Source of the DNA: Taiwanofungus camphoratus
Taxonomy: Eukaryota; Basidiomycota; Agaricomycetes; Polyporales; Taiwanofungaceae
Assembly: GCA_003999685.1 (NCBI GenBank)
Contig: CP021221.1
Coordinates: forward strand, 2,790,001-2,854,000
Direction: 5' to 3'
DNA: 64,000 nucleotides
In this document: in pieces, positions 48,381 to 62,786 of the stretch
How the letters are laid out: each line of letters opens with the position of its first letter
How positions within the stretch are numbered: the first letter of the stretch is position 1
Position numbers and translations under genes: made by a program
The notes under the pieces: model-generated
Databases searched by the model: none
Told to the model about the DNA's origin: nothing
What the model saw: the letters and a program-made list of their open reading frames with translations, nothing else

Positions 48381-51300
48381 TCACAGATCCCTCTCTCGAG
48401 CCCACGTCCGATGCATGTACGCCTCTTCGCGAGGACTACTCGCCAGGTACTGCGAGGGTTCCATCGAGGGATCAAGCGCCGCGGCAGCCCACGATGACAA
48501 GTTCACGCTCTGGAACAACCCGGACGCAGTTGGCGAGATAGCCCGAGGAGACGATGCCCGCGCCCTAGTCGGAGTGGGCGCGCGGTCGGGACTGCTAGCA
48601 TCAGCCACACTTGACCTGTGGGCAGCAGAGACAGGCGTTTCGGGTCTCGAGATGGAGGGACCGGATTCTGCATTGGACGAGGGTCCAGCGAACCGGAAGC
48701 TCTGCATCCTCCTGCTCAGCGCTTGCAATACCGATTGTCGGTCGCGCCCAGGTGCCGCCGTCTCTTCGTCCGCAGACTGCCTAGGGCTGCCCTGCCCCTC
48801 CCCGTGGTTCATGAAAGTGGTGTGGATGGACGAGTCGGACATGCCCCGGCGGCTGAGAGTGCGTTCCAGAAGCGTGCTCTGCACGACGTCCTGTTCTTCT
48901 CCTTGTGCAGCATGAGAGTCGATTACAGCATCAACGGTGCGAGAAAGACGGCTGTTCATGTTCCGCACCGCCGACCGCCCAATTGTGGCTGTCCCTGCGC
49001 TTGACCCGTTTGCACCGCCAACGTTGGGCACGGTAGTGCCGCGTTGTGGACGCTGGATGACAACCCACGGGTCTGCACCTTCTGCCGGACGTGGAGCGCC
49101 AGCAAATATGCCCATAACGTTCTTGGAGACATCTTGTGCAGGCACAGGCTGCGCGAGAAGACTCTGCATATTCAGTATGCTGATGCTATCTTCCCGTTCC
49201 GGGTGCGCTGAATATGTGCTCGTCACCGAGCGTCCGACGGCGGTCCCGCTGAACTCGACATTGACAGTCATCGCGGACGCAGAGAGCGCCGCCTCGCGTT
49301 TCGGCACAATGCGCGATGGTACGCGGCTCCGTCCCCTGAGCCCAGGCGGAGCGGGAGGCGAGAGCGCACGGGTTGCAGCACTACCATTGCCGTTCGCGTT
49401 CGTGCCACCCCCGGGCAGTCCTAGCAATTTCGACAAGGGGGCCATCCAGCTTGGCCCAGAGGGATTCGTAGATGCATCGCGGCCTCCGCTTTCGGCTGAC
49501 CCAGCCTTTGCAGGATGCAACGCCATCTCGCTCACCTTGGCCGCGACGGATGGATCGAGGATGACGTCGTTAAGCGTCACACGCATTTGGCCCAACTCGG
49601 TGAACATATCCTTGAACAGTTTGAACAACCCACGCAGGTCACGCCTGGTACATGTCGTCGTGACTCGATCGTCCTCCAAAAATGCACGGAAGTGCGCACG
49701 CAGAGTATTAGCCTCGTGCAAGATGCTACCGACCGTACTGCGCGAGAGGTGGCTGACATCCGCCCCCAGTAAATGTTGGCGCTTGAGCCGGTTTGTCAGA
49801 GTAAGAGCGTCGGCTTGGGTCATGCGGCCAAGGAGCATTGCAACCCGGTCAATAAGTGCACTCAAGACACCAAATTGTCCATCTGTCAAAGAGGAAGATT
49901 CTGATTGTCCATCGTGAGACGTACCAGAAGACGCGCGATCGCCGAAGGTGTGCGGAACAGGAGAGGGTGCCAAAATACTACTCCCGTTCCATATACCATC
50001 TGTCTGTACTCCTCGCGAACGGGTGAGAAGCAGAAGAGACTTCTGAGCACGAGTTCGCTCAGGAGACATGGGCAGTCCATCGCGTTGGCTGCTCTCATCA
50101 AACTCAAGGCTGAGATGCGAAGGCGGGTAGCTCGGATGAGTGAAGGACGTCCACTTCGTATCTGGAGGAAAGAGAGAATCAGTCGGGGATAGTGGCCGAC
50201 CATCAGTCTCCGGTGTCAACGGCTCCTGAGAAACTCATGAGGGGGTAACAGATACGGACACGAGAACACTCACAAAAGCCCGTCTTGTCGAACGTTCCAC
50301 GCTTACGGCCCGCCTGTCTGAAATTGCACCTGCCTTGATGTTTCGATGCACTGCGTGCAAAACAGAAGGGGTAGGTGCCGTTCCCACATGGAAGGTAGGA
50401 GACAGTGGCGCAGAAAGGTCGTGGTAGCCAGATGAATGACCACTACTTGTGTAACGATGTCGTAAGTAGGACGAGTTATCCGCTCGGCGTTCCTCGACTT
50501 CCTCTTGAAGGGAACGGAGGTCCTCCCGTGCCTCCGTCAAGAGATTCTGTAATTCGGCATGATCCCGCTTCAAGGCTTCGTTGTCTGCAACTAGAGACTC
50601 AAGGACCTTCGTAACCTCCGCATCTTCGACTACCATGGAATGCCCTAGTTGCTAACGAGGCTGGAGCTGAGTAAAAGGAAATAAAAAAACTAGATATATG
50701 CGACTTCACACACCGATTGCTGCAGTTGTTCCAAGCGTTGACGAGCATCCTTGAGGACCTCTTGCGAAAGTTCCTGACGGTGCACTCTTTGCATCTCAAA
50801 ATCTTCTCGAAGTCTGTTAAGTTGAGCCTGCAATTTGGCTTTGATGAAAAATCAGCAAGAGAACATTTGAATGGCCAACCGGACCAACCGCATTTCTCCT
50901 TCAAGGAGCTAATTCGCGTCTCGGCTAACTTCGCTCTCTGTAGGGCACTGTCTCGTTCTTGCTGAAAGTCATCCCTCTCCTGGATGGCCACCGCGAGACG
51001 GTTCTCCCAGCCAACGGAACGTGCATGCTGTGTGCTTAAACGTGAAATGTTTACACGGGCCTCCTGCAACTCCTGTAGAGCACTCTTGTTTGATGCTTCA
51101 GCAATTTCATTGTTGATTAGGGCTTGAGTGAGTCGCTGATCGACCTAGTCAATTTGCTAGGTCCATGAAGGGTACGTCAATTGACTGACCTTTTCGAGCA
51201 CAGCGTTCTGAAGAAGATCCGTGATGTCATTGAGCGGACATACATCGGACTAGAGACCTACCTCCTTGACTAGATCCGCCACCCGAGCGTTTACTGGTTC

Positions 51301-51746
51301 TTCACCAGACTTCATGATGTCTAATTCCACTTGCGGCGAACGATTCGCAGACTGAGTGAGACCAAAAGTCAACGAACTCGAACACTGAAAAGGCAGACGG
51401 GAAATACAAGACCTCCTGCCTGCGAACGTACGCTTCGTGCCTCTCCAGCAGCGCTTGCCCAACCTCTTTACAGCATGTCAGCATACATGAGAATCTGAGA
51501 CTGAGGAGACAGACCTGCACTTAGGACGAGCCTACTTTCCATCTTCGCTTTGAAAGCCAACCATGCTTTGCTCGTCTCGCATTCTTCCCTTCCACAGCAA
51601 CACGTAGTAATATTTGGAGGTTCCGGAGAGGACATACGAGAGAAATTGGTCAATGCCAAAGTCAGATCGTCAATAGTGTTCGTTGCGTGGCGCAAGCTAT
51701 TGGACAACGGAGAGTCAGGTGTGGGGGGTCGTGAACACAGCGACAT
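48381..51746 (-). CDS. Uncharacterised coiled-coil protein with long Ser-rich tail
   Basis: I do not recognise a named family. The N-terminus (MSLCSRPPTPDSPLSNSLRH from 51746) leads to a helical, Cys-containing part (CCCGREECETSKAWLAFKAK, then VGQALLERHEAYVRRQE). Coiled coils follow over several exons (ALINNEIAEASNKSALQELQ, ENRLAVAIQERDDFQQERDS, VLESLVADNEALKRDHAELQ, LLTEAREDLRSLQEEVEERR). The last exon (to 48381) joins at EPLTPETDGRPLSP after a GTGAGT intron. It has a helical region (FGVLSALIDRVAMLLGRMTQ, HFRAFLEDDRVTTTCTRRDL) and a long disordered Ser/Pro tail. The layout suggests a scaffold or cytoskeleton-linked protein. Exon edges in 50.7-51.5 kb are uncertain. Confidence 0.7.
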
Positions 51747-52719
51747 GACAGCCTGGCGCTAGAAGCGTGTCGTAGAAGGGATTTATAAAATGGTCCACCT
51801 CGTTGTCGCCAGTTAAATGAACGGAAATGTAGATTGATGTTGTAGAGGTTCCGAAACTTGCGGTAAGTGTTCGTCACGGTGTTGACTTCACGTCTTCGCG
51901 AGCTTGGTGGAAGGTAGCCTGTTGTATTGACCGCAACGCAGACTACGTGATTCCTCTGCTGTGTCAAAAGCGGATTCAAACCATGTACAGGGCGTCTTCC
52001 GCCAAGTCAGACGCGAATGCAGGACCTAGTAGTAGTATTCCCAGTTACCAGTGTTGTGCCAATGGCAGTTACCCATTCGCGGGAAGCACGCCTATGGTAA
52101 GCCGCTGTGGATCGTTCCCAAACGAGGGATCCCACGTGGCCTGCGAACATGCTGGAGTCAATGTCGCGTCCATGCTCATTTGAGATGGCCAGGCTTCACG
52201 GAAAAGGCAAACTAGACTGGAGGATCAAACAAAATCCTCCTGTTGTCCTGTATGTTGAAGGGAGGAAGAGTGGGAACTATCCGTGGTATTTGATTAACTA
52301 AAGATGAGTTTTTTTCAAGACCTCAGACAAGGCCAGCTGCCATTCTCAAAGCTCAAAGATGCAGTACTATGTAAGTATATGCACTTGTTCTGCACAATAA
52401 CGCATCGGCGTATCAAGATGCAGATGTCGTCTTGATGAGGTCGTTGAAGAGCGCATTGAACATTGCATGGTATGCCGTACGTCAAAGTTAATGCTGAGAC
52501 AAACGCGACATTTGAGTGAGATCCGAAAAATAATCTACTAGGTAATACAAAACTAGATGGACAAGAAGGAAATGCGAAGTAACCGACAATTACACCCGAG
52601 TAGTGAACAACTGAAAGCAGAACAAAAGATGTACGAGACAGAAAGCGAGAATAGCTTAAGTTAGATGCAAGGTAGACCATGACACAATGCAACAGATCGT
52701 AGACTACAAATTCCCAACA
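51747..52719. other. Intergenic region with one possible small gene
   Basis: This stretch lies between the start of the coiled-coil gene and the stop of the RasGAP gene. Apart from the weak small-gene candidate at 51983-52301, nothing is recognisable. Confidence 0.5.
51983..52301 (+). CDS. Possible two-exon small protein (weak)
   Basis: An exon starting at 51983 (MYRASSAKSDANAGPSSSIP) could splice at GTAAGC near 52096 to an AG near 52182. The frame would then end with LDWRIKQNPPVVLYVEGRKS and PWYLIN at 52301. The second part looks protein-like, the first does not. There is no family match that I know, and splice sites are only acceptable. It may be chance. Confidence 0.25.
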
Positions 52720-55700
52720 TTACTCAATGATCTTCATCACTAGCTCCGAGATCCAGTTTATCATCTTCGTTGCATGGCCACGATTAGATGGCAAAAACTG
52801 GAAGCTGTTCGCGAGTCCCTGCATACCCTGTTCTTCCAGCGCATAGAGATGACTCCGGCCAGGCCCGTGCACAACACCATCATCAACAGTGCCCAAAGAC
52901 GATGCTGACCCTCGGACTGGCCCGGTCCTATCAGCATCATGCACAGCCACCCTGAACAGATTTGAGACAGCGGCCAATACGGAGGGGCTCGAAGAGTTGG
53001 CAAACGCCTCTCTAATCTTATCCTGAAGACTCTCATAACTGTTCGAAAGCATCAGTAAAGATCGTGATTCTACTGAAACAACGGGTACCGCTCACGTTAA
53101 CGACACGATATCAGGGGATGCGTCCGCGATATCTGACAAGAGGTTGAACAAAATTTGGGACTCTGCGTCGTCTCCTTGGGCGGTAGTGAGCATTGCACCC
53201 ACGAAGGACGTCACAAAGAGCACAGTGTTGTTATCGGTAAGTCCAAGGAGTGAGAATGGAATTCTGTTTACTGGATCATCATCACCTCTAGATAAAATGA
53301 TCTCTCCCGATCGCCAAGATGGGTCCACATGGGCTTCCTCGAGGAGACGTCCTGCGCTCTTTATTGTCGTCGACACCGATGTCAACGCGAGGAAATACCC
53401 CAATATTTCTTCACAAACGGGGGAACCTGGCCCATCGTCTGCATGCTCGACTTCTCCGCATGACCGTACAGTGATGGATAACAAGCTCCTGAGAGCCGCT
53501 TCCGCGGAATCTCTTAGACCGGAATGACGAAGTCCCTTGAAGATGATCGACGCAAGAGAAAAGGAGAAGCTTGCATCAAATGAGAGGCCCAGAAGTTGAT
53601 CCAATTGGCATGCTATTTCTTCGAGAGGTGACCGACCATCCAAAAGAGTGGCCGAGACTCCTTTCTCTTTGAATGCGCCCTGGTCATCCATAACCTCTAA
53701 CGTAACTCGCAGTAAGTGGATAGCCTCTATATATAGTCCGATATGACTTGACTGGAGGAGCGCGACCGCCAGCCAGAAAAGCTGACATAGATATCGCGAA
53801 TGACGAGGAAGCGCGGGAACCACGTTGCGAATACACCGCAACATGCTCATGACGGACGTTGTGTCATTCTCGTTCGATTGGGAAAGAGCAGTCTTGAACG
53901 CTACAAGCATTTGATAGAGAAGATCATCATCGACATCCGATGTCGCGAGTATCCCTAGGGATACAAATGCCCGGGTCTGGACCGCTGGCGAAAGTTGGAA
54001 AGCAGACGACGTGATCAAACTCATCCATCGAGCACGCCAGACGTTGAGCAGACCTTGCAAATGAGTTAGACAAGATATGGATACACGAAACCATGATACG
54101 ACACACACCTTTTGACCCAGCAATGGTATCCAAGACTCGGGCAAGGAAGCGTGTAAGGCTCTCCAACGTGTCCAAGTAGAGTTTGTCACTAGGAGAATCG
54201 AATGGGAAATAGTCACTTGTAGGTGTTGGTCGGGTCAGTCCAAACAACCGCAATGTTTCTGGTTGTTCACATTCAGTCATAAGCATCTGGATTTCTGGAC
54301 TCGCTGTTGAATCCACTAGTCGGGCCGAATATAAAGCACTGAGCAGATTGACCACAACGCCATATACCGACTTGCGGACGTAGGTCTGACCGGTTGCAGC
54401 AACAAGCGTGACAATATGAACAGTCTCTGGGATATACAGCTGCGCTTGTATCACATTCCTTGAGTGGTGGCTTGCGACAAGAACGAGGCGGATCAAGCAA
54501 GCAATCTCATTCCAATGTACGTTGTCAGCAAGGTTCCTGGTCGGTTTTGTAGATGTCTTCCCAATCACCTGAGTTGTCGAGAGTGAGGCCAGACGGACAA
54601 TGAAGATGAAGAGACGTGAAACTCACTTTGCGTAATCGAGCGAGAATCCGCCCTCGAACATTGATGGAAGAGATCGCGCCCATCGTATCAGCTACTCTCT
54701 CACATCTTGAGGAGCTGACTCCACCATCGACAGCCGCGCGCATCAATTCGTCTAGGACCACATTGACGACGCTGCTATCGAGTTTCCCAATCTCTCCCCA
54801 GACATATTTTTGGATCAAACAGTCAAGCTGTGTAGTATTGTCAGCAATTAACATGAGTTTCGCAAATCCTGACTTACTTCCTGGTCCGCCATTGTGAGAT
54901 CAACTAACACTCGTATGCAGTCACGGAATTTAGCGCCAGAGTGCTCGTAGTACGGACTTGCTGGATTTGTGAAATGTGCCAGATTTTTTAGCCAAGGGCC
55001 CATATAGTGCAGACAAAGAACACGTTCTGGAACGGACGCTCGACTCATCCCTGCAGATACTTCAGAAATGAAGTCCAAGGTTAGATGAGGAGCGAAAGAT
55101 GCCAGCCCATCGCTCAAGGGTACAAGGAAAGGTCCAGGAAGCCCGTTTATGAGACTAGCTATTTCAAATAGTTAAATGCTGCGACTTGAAGATTGTGGGA
55201 AGACTCACTTTTTGAAGGAACGATCGGCTTTCCTTCGAAGTCGAGATAGGTACAAACTGCAGCCAGCAGCTCATTTGCTGCCATCCGTGGCTCCTCTTCC
55301 ACTGACGCAATGCCCAACATCCCGACGTGCAAAAGCGTCGCGACAACATTAGAGAACCTTGAAAACCGTTCTGTGCCCGGAAGTTGCACAGCGAGCATGT
55401 TGCCTTTTGCAGCTCGGATCGTCTGAAGAAACATTCAGATCCAGCTAAGACATTGTCAAGGTGAACATACCTTCACGATAATATCACGAGAAGATGACGA
55501 AAAATAAAGAGTAACTCCGTGACGAATCTTACGGATGATGAATTCGTGAGATTCATGACCGGTCGAAACGTTGTACACATCATTGACGTCCGATAATGGG
55601 ACGATTTCTGTGGCTTTGCATGACAAAGAGTTGCATATCGGTTGTGCTTTCATCTATTGGGTGCTTGCGATGAGGATGGACACGCTAAATAGTGAATAGT

Positions 55701-58700
55701 CTTACCGTCGTGATTCGTAAATGGCTCTGGGCAACTTCTAAAGTTACAGGCACACGCATCGGATGAGTATGTCGCATTGTCACCTCTGTGAATGGTGTAC
55801 AGAGCTCCGCTTCCAAAGATTCTGCTCACAAATTAGTCAACAGCCAAACGTGAGTACCTAAGATAAACACACCTGCATAGGACAACGAGCTCAGTGTAAT
55901 GCCTTCAGGTAAGTGCTGTAAGAGCTCTTCCACCGAAGCATGCGTTAGATATGTCATGGAAAGGGGTGCTCCTAAAAGTGCGTAGTTGGGTTATATCGGG
56001 GAAGCAAAACATGGGTAAAAGCATACCGGAGGCAAGATTGTACACTCTCCTGAGATACCTCAGCGCCAAGATATTCGGCGTTAGAATATGTGCCGTGCGG
56101 AATCGTACTCGTATATCAAAGGGGATGACTTCGTGAGCGAACTTCAACCATTGAGCAGGTATTTGAGAACTCGACGAGAAAGACGTGAAGTCAAGAACAA
56201 TCTCGAACATCTGACTCTGATGTCTTGGAGAAGTCAAGGTCTACGGACACGGGCTCAGAGTCAGTTCAAGAGTAACATGCAACTAGACAATTACCTTAAA
56301 AATATAGTACAGTAGCAGCTCAATATCCAACACCTCGACATCAATCCTGGATACAGAAAGGACAAACACAGCCTGATTCTGAAGGGGACTGCCAATCAGT
56401 TAATGTCAGCCATCTTCCAAATTCATTATCATGCCTTCTGCGTGATCGCTTCCACGAATAAGTCCTGCACTGGACCCGTGTCTCTGTGTTCATACCTGCT
56501 TATCAGGTCAAGATATTCGCGGTGCTCCCGACTGTTAGAAGTAGCCACTCGTGGACTTTCCAGGGGCTGGCCAAGTTCAACCAAAGCAGCACACAAAGCA
56601 TCCCATACGCGCTTCCCGTTAGCAGCAGAAGCCTCGGCCTGCGGTGTGAGTTTCTCCGCAGGTGGTTTTGAAAGACTCAGCAGCTCTTTGCCAACCTTGT
56701 CTGCATGCTTCTCGAAGAATCGATGTAAAACGATCGTGTCCGTATCATCATATGTTGTATTCAGCCATTCATCAGTTTCTTCATCGGGACCTGGTGGTGT
56801 ATATTTCTTCATAATGCCTCAGTATGTGAGAAGAGAGGGATGCATAGTGGGGCAAGACAAACATTGAGCTCGCTCAAGAACCGAGTGACGTTCACAATAT
56901 TATCACTCAGGAAGTCATTGAGTACGATCATATGTGCCTCCTTTCCGAAGAAGATATTGTTCGCCAAATTCTGGATTATCTTCGCGACTACCATCAGTCC
57001 ACGGCGGATTACACCATCGTCTTTGGGTACTTCAACATCGACAATCTCGGGCGCAACAATCGCAGGTGAGATGAACCTAGAATGATCGTCAGATCGTGCT
57101 TCATGATATGTAACACGTACTGACCGCAAGAAAATGAAAGCGCCCACGGCTGCAAATTTGGCCTCTGGCCACACTTCATTACTAATGGCAAATTCAGAAG
57201 GGACACAAACGATGGATACGACGCTGACATACACAACTTTCGCGATATGAGCACATATTTCGCGAAGCATTCTAGAATTGTGTCTTAATCAGACTGCTTG
57301 ACTGAGAGTTAGAGAGCCATACGAAGGAACTGCGGGGATCGAAGACATGATGATCTCCAGAAACGACTGTGTGACAAGTAGAACATTCTGTTGATTCTGT
57401 TTGACATCTTGTTCACCAGCCTTCGCTGGATCCATTTCGTAACCATGTCCAGGGGGCAAAGCAGCCATTGTCTTGATGAGAGGGATGATGAGACTTCTCA
57501 AATAATTGTATCCGTAGATGTGGGCAAATGCAGATAGGAAACGAGTGCAAGTAGAGTTGCTTCTGAATAACGATGTATCGCTGTCTAAATTGCAAAAACT
57601 GTGTCGGGAGGAATGTCAACACGAATCAGATCACTTCATCCTTACCTGTGCGCCCAACTTCGAGGTCTATCATATTCTTGAGTAGCGTCATCAATGAAGA
57701 TCTCGTATCGAAAAGATTAAGCATCACAGAAATGAGATTGTCAACTTCTCCAGCTGGACATGTCTCACAAATAGCCAAAGCCAGCATCATCTACGACAAA
57801 ATGAGTAAGATAACGTGAATAATACTGGCTGACTTACATCCGGTCCTTTCACAAGCTATGTTGAATGGTGATAAGAAACAGTATGATCTATAGTAGTCTG
57901 AGATGCGTACCTCACACAATCGACTTTGACGAGCAATGACAGGTTGAGTATCTTGGGTGTTCAATGTAATTCCTTGAGGAAGTACTCTTGTAAAAACATA
58001 GGCGAAGACAATTCGCCTTGCTGGATCCTCCTCGTAAGCCAAAGGCAGCAGGTGTTTCACACCAACCTCAGGATTCGCACTGAGAAGAGAAGCCAATCCA
58101 GTGATAACCAGTTCCCGTAATTCTCCGTCACGTTGAACACCACGCAGCTAAACATAAGAAGTTCAATGAATGCAGTGAAGGGGGAAGACTGATTGGACTT
58201 ACGCCCGATAAGGACAATTTGTCGGTGGAACCGTCATCTGAAGTCTATGAAAAGAATGTTCGTTCATAGAAATTCGAAGGGGTGACAATTTCATTTACCA
58301 TAGAATCAGCGCGATTACATTCCCAAGCTCTCAGAAGAAAAGTCGAGTATCGTATGAAGAGTCGTGACACAACATGAGCAGCTTCTTCCCCATTAGTGCC
58401 ATCGGGGGGCTGGAGTTGTAGGCGATCGAATAATTTGACAGCGGTCCGGAAGGTAGAAGTATTGAGTTCGCGCTGTGCTGATATGAATTCTCGGTCGCAC
58501 TGTAATTCGATCAGATGGGATAGTGGAACATAGATGACGGTAAATTCACCGTAGATATATCCTGCATCCACTCGATCACAATGTCGACAATTTTTTGACG
58601 AGTGCTGTTATCCTTCCGCATGCTGATAGTCTCTGCCCTATTGAATACGCTATCACACAGGCTGCAGAACTTGATTCTGAGCCGATACGACACCGTATCA

Positions 58701-61700
58701 TGAAAGCGTCCAATGAAGCTGGCGATGACGAAAAGCGTAGAGCTGAACTCCATGCCGCGAATTTCTTCTATATTATGAACGTTTTCGACCAAAACTTTCA
58801 GGATAGCGACAAACTAAGTAAACGCAATATCAGCAATGCATCGGTACATGGGACGATTGCACAAGTACTGACTTGATCGACGAAGACCGCAAGATTTTCC
58901 CAATCAACACTTTCACCTTCAGCAAGTTGACGCACTACACTGCACATCAAGAATGAACGATATCCTATGAAAACGAAGAAACGTTCTCGCTTACTTGTCT
59001 AGCTCCTTGAAAACCCTTGTATATAGACGTGGGCTGAGTTCACTACTAAGAGCGTCTCTAGCAACGTCTCTTGCTTGGATAGAATCGGATACTAGGAGAT
59101 TGATGAGTTCCACTAGAAATGACTGCAGTAGCCCCATTGGTTCTCTCAAGACTCGTATTTGATCAGGGAGGTAATATGGAGAGATATTGAGAGTCAAAGA
59201 TGACGGGTCATGATTATCGGTGATACAGGTCGACCCAAAAGAGGCCATAAAGAGCGTCAAGTTCTGCCACTGCGCTTGTCTCTCCTGCGAGAGGCATTAG
59301 TTCGAGTCTCGAATATGGGTTTGTCTTCGTACCTCCATAGACAGTGCTTTGTCGCCCACAGGGGCGGTTCCACTATCGAAACCATCCGCTGTTGCATCTA
59401 TGGACATTCGTATCGTCATCTCATTCAAGGCACACCATCGCCAGTAACATTCCTCCCAGACGGCTGTATGCACAGGCGAAGAGAAAGCCATCAATCGCAT
59501 GAGCTTTCTAACACGTTTCTGATGTCCGACTCGACCTATCCTTTCATGAAAATAACATTTGAGCCAAAAGAAAAAGCGACGTACCGACTATCATGATTTT
59601 TGGATCACCCAGCTGCTCATAAATTGGGTACCGCTTCACTCTTTCGTCTTCGCTCAGGCTTGTAGTTATCGGTGCGTTTGGCATGGTCTCAGCTTGTGCC
59701 AGTAGACGTAGACAGTGGGCAGCGGTCAATGTAACATTCGTGTCTGCTGACGTCAACGAGACGAGAAAAGCTATTTCAGCGATGGCAAAAGCTGGGAGAC
59801 GCTCGTTTGTGAGTTGAATTTGCTTAATGTGGTCTTGCTTTTGGAATGTCAGTTGAAGTGAAAATAATTTTACTGATAGTACACCTACCGAAGATTTTTG
59901 TGTAAAGCGATACATGAGCTCATAAGCCATGTTAACCCACATGCGCTGCGCCTGTAAATCTGTCCGTGACTCAAGGAGATTCGTACACATGGCTGCCAAA
60001 GTAGCAGGACTACACGGCAAGTTTCAGTTATGTGAAAGGGAATACAAGAGACTAAACCATACGCTGTGTGTTGCAGCCAGCTACAAGCGATGTCAAAGAA
60101 GCGGGTTTCTGGTCCCAATCTCGCTATGGTGTCTACGATGCCTCGGAACATACGCGCCAATCCTAACTTTATCGCAGGATCAAGTGGAGCGCGCCAGACC
60201 TCGACTGTGGCCGGAATCCACGAGGACTCCTGGCTCTCATCCAAGCTGGTGAGATACCATACGGGAATGGCACGCAGCAACGCAATTATCGAAAACGCGA
60301 CTAGTTCACGATCAGGAAGGGTCTCAGATGTGTATCGTTTCGCTTTCGGTCGCAGGCCAACTTTCTTGAGGTTGCCCATCGCGTCCACCTCACTACGACG
60401 CACCGTACAACTCTGCAGTAGTATGAATTTTGTCAACACCTTGCGGAGGATAAGAGGAGAAAAACCCCATCACCTGAAATATGGGCGCGAGGCGGGGGAC
60501 CACGGCTGCCCTCAAGTTATCAAGAGATCGTTGCCACGGACACCGGGGTGCCTGTGTGCAAAACATGACATTGGGATCCGATCGTATTGGCGATACAAAA
60601 CCAGATCGTTGCACGAACCTCATTAATTAGCGTCATGCATGCTTTCAAGGCGCTGATCTTAACCGCATTCGAACGCTCCGGTTCAAGACAGAGTGTAAAA
60701 AGCGGTAAAACCTCCTCCTCTGGCAAGTAGCGGAAGAGTGTGACAAGGACATCACCGATGAGCGCGACGTCAATCTCGTCTGGACATTCCCAAAACGGCT
60801 TTGGGCCGCCCCATTTCCCGAGCGTACCCTGCAAGTAAAAAATGACCTTGTGAGACACAATTTTTCTGAGACTTGAACAGATCTACCTTGAGTTCATGTG
60901 CAATATCTAGCGCCCATGACTGCAAGGCTAGCTCCGCACCGTCCTCAGGACGGATCCGAAACGCCGCTCTGCACACGTCAAGAGAGCATATGATGGCCTC
61001 TTCCGAGAATTTTGTTTGTGAGACCATATTCCGAATCACAAGTTCAGCAAAATTCCGATCCTGAAAATAGACACATGAGATTCGAAGGTATTGTCCTGTG
61101 CAACGGAGCATACCCGACGGCCAGGATTAGCTCTCGGCACCCCTAATGAGTTCAAGGAGAACTCGGCCCGCATTCTCTCTGAGCTAATGCACACTAGTGC
61201 AGTCAGAGTAGGCCAGACATTGGCTTTATGCTGGGACTCATGCAGTTCGTATAAGATATCAAAAACCCGCTCAGGCGCTCCCTCTAAGCGACGATGATTC
61301 CGCATAGTGTCGTTGAACTCTTCGGGGTAGAGATCAATCCAGTTCCAGACAGCCGCACGCAAAGGTATCGCAATCGCGGCCTGAGCCTCCTGCTTCATGT
61401 TGACCAGGAGCGAAGACAATTCTGCATGCGCATATGTGAGGTAGACTCAAGACTGCGTCATTTAGAGACACATACCATGTAAAGATTGGATGAGGCGTGG
61501 CCTATCTAGAGCACTGTGGGTCATTAGCTGCAGGTCAATAATATCCGGGTCGTGCTCAGTCGTGCTCGCAAGATAGTATATCTTGTTCCTGATGCGGCTC
61601 AAGACAGTTTGCCAATTTGACGCAGACAAATGGTAAACAACGCGCCCCGCAAACTTCAAAATGAGCGTATTGAGCGATGGGATGGACTTTGAGGTAACCA

Positions 61701-62786
61701 GGGACGTCTTCTCGTATATGAGCGAATGCTTTGAGAAGCGGCTGAACGAGCCTGTACTAGGCGTAGTTGAGTTGAGCGAGGTCGACGACGCGTGCTTGGC
61801 ACGAGACATTGTACGGGGGAACGGCGAGATACTGGGTGGTATGATGGAGCCGCTGTTAACGAGATCCATGCCCGACGCAACCTCCGGCGTCTCAACAGAT
61901 TCGAAGTCGTGGTGCGATGCGGCGAAATTCATGTTCGCGGACGACATCAGGCGGTGCTTGGGCGGCGCGGTCTGCCGCAGCAACATCACCATCACGCTTA
62001 GGATGTACTTCGCGCAGGCGTCGTCGAGCGGCGGCGGCTCGACAAGTAGGGAAAGGTGATCTGAAGATGCCTGGCCGCGGCGTTTACTTTGTGTAGGTGG
62101 TGCGGAGGAGTCGGGAGTGCCAGGTTTAGCGGAGGGTTGTTTGCTGTTTTGGGAACCCGGGCGGGTGCCCTCTTGACGACGGCCCCAGCGTGAAGCCATA
62201 CATATGGACAACACCTTCAAGAAAAATAGGACTGATTGTAGGACGTCGATGCTTCTGTATCCAGTTGAATCCGTTTGCTATATAATATTGGACGCGTCAT
62301 TCGCTCGCATTGCTTCCCAGGAGGTATCATCTTACCTTGGCCAATTTCTCTAATTGCTCTGTTAGTGCCCAGGCGATCATATCCAAAGAGTCGCGCGAAA
62401 GCTCGACGAGGGACTCGATTACTTGTTGTATAGCATCATCGGCCTCTATCTCGGTAACAGTGATCCCAGAATTACATGGAAGCTAACGATAACATCAAGG
62501 TTAGCCCTCCCCTTTAACATTGACGCGCCGCACAGGCGCACGCTCGAAAGACGCGAAACAGAGGGAATGTGATGGTGCTTGCCTTGTTTTTGAGTCTGTT
62601 CACGAGAACATATACTACTTTTTGTTGGGGCGAGGCGGGAAGTGACGGGCTTGCGTACGGGAGATTCTGGGACTGCGCGAGAGGCGATTGGCCAGATACG
62701 CTGTTGTTTGAGCCGTTGCTCCTGTGCATACGTGCAGTCGTGTTCGCGATATTCTGGCCCGTGGCAGAGGCACGCCGGACTGGCAT
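52720..62786 (-). CDS. Ira/neurofibromin-type Ras GTPase-activating protein
   Basis: A very large negative regulator of Ras-cAMP signalling, homologous to yeast Ira1/Ira2 and human NF1. More than twenty short introns split it. Start: MPVRRASATGQNIANTTARM at 62786; first intron 62582-62483 (GC donor), joining VNRLKNK to LPCNSG. Early exons are helical (SLVELSRDSLDMIAWALTEQ, DVLQSVLFFLKVLSICMASR). The RasGAP domain spans about 58.1-56.9 kb: IVFAYVFTRVLPQGITL, DTSLFRSNSTCTRFL with the arginine-finger codon at 57562-57564, YGYNYLRSLIIPLIK, and FLR joined to FISPAIVAPEIV. The GAP domain ends IQNLANNIFFGKEAHM. A Sec14-PH-like module follows at about 56.3-55.9 kb (LDIELLLYYIFK, FEIVLDFTSFSSSSQIPAQW). 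HEAT-like helices lead to the C-terminus ATKMINWISELVMKIIE. Family assignment is firm; exact exon count is not. Confidence 0.93.
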
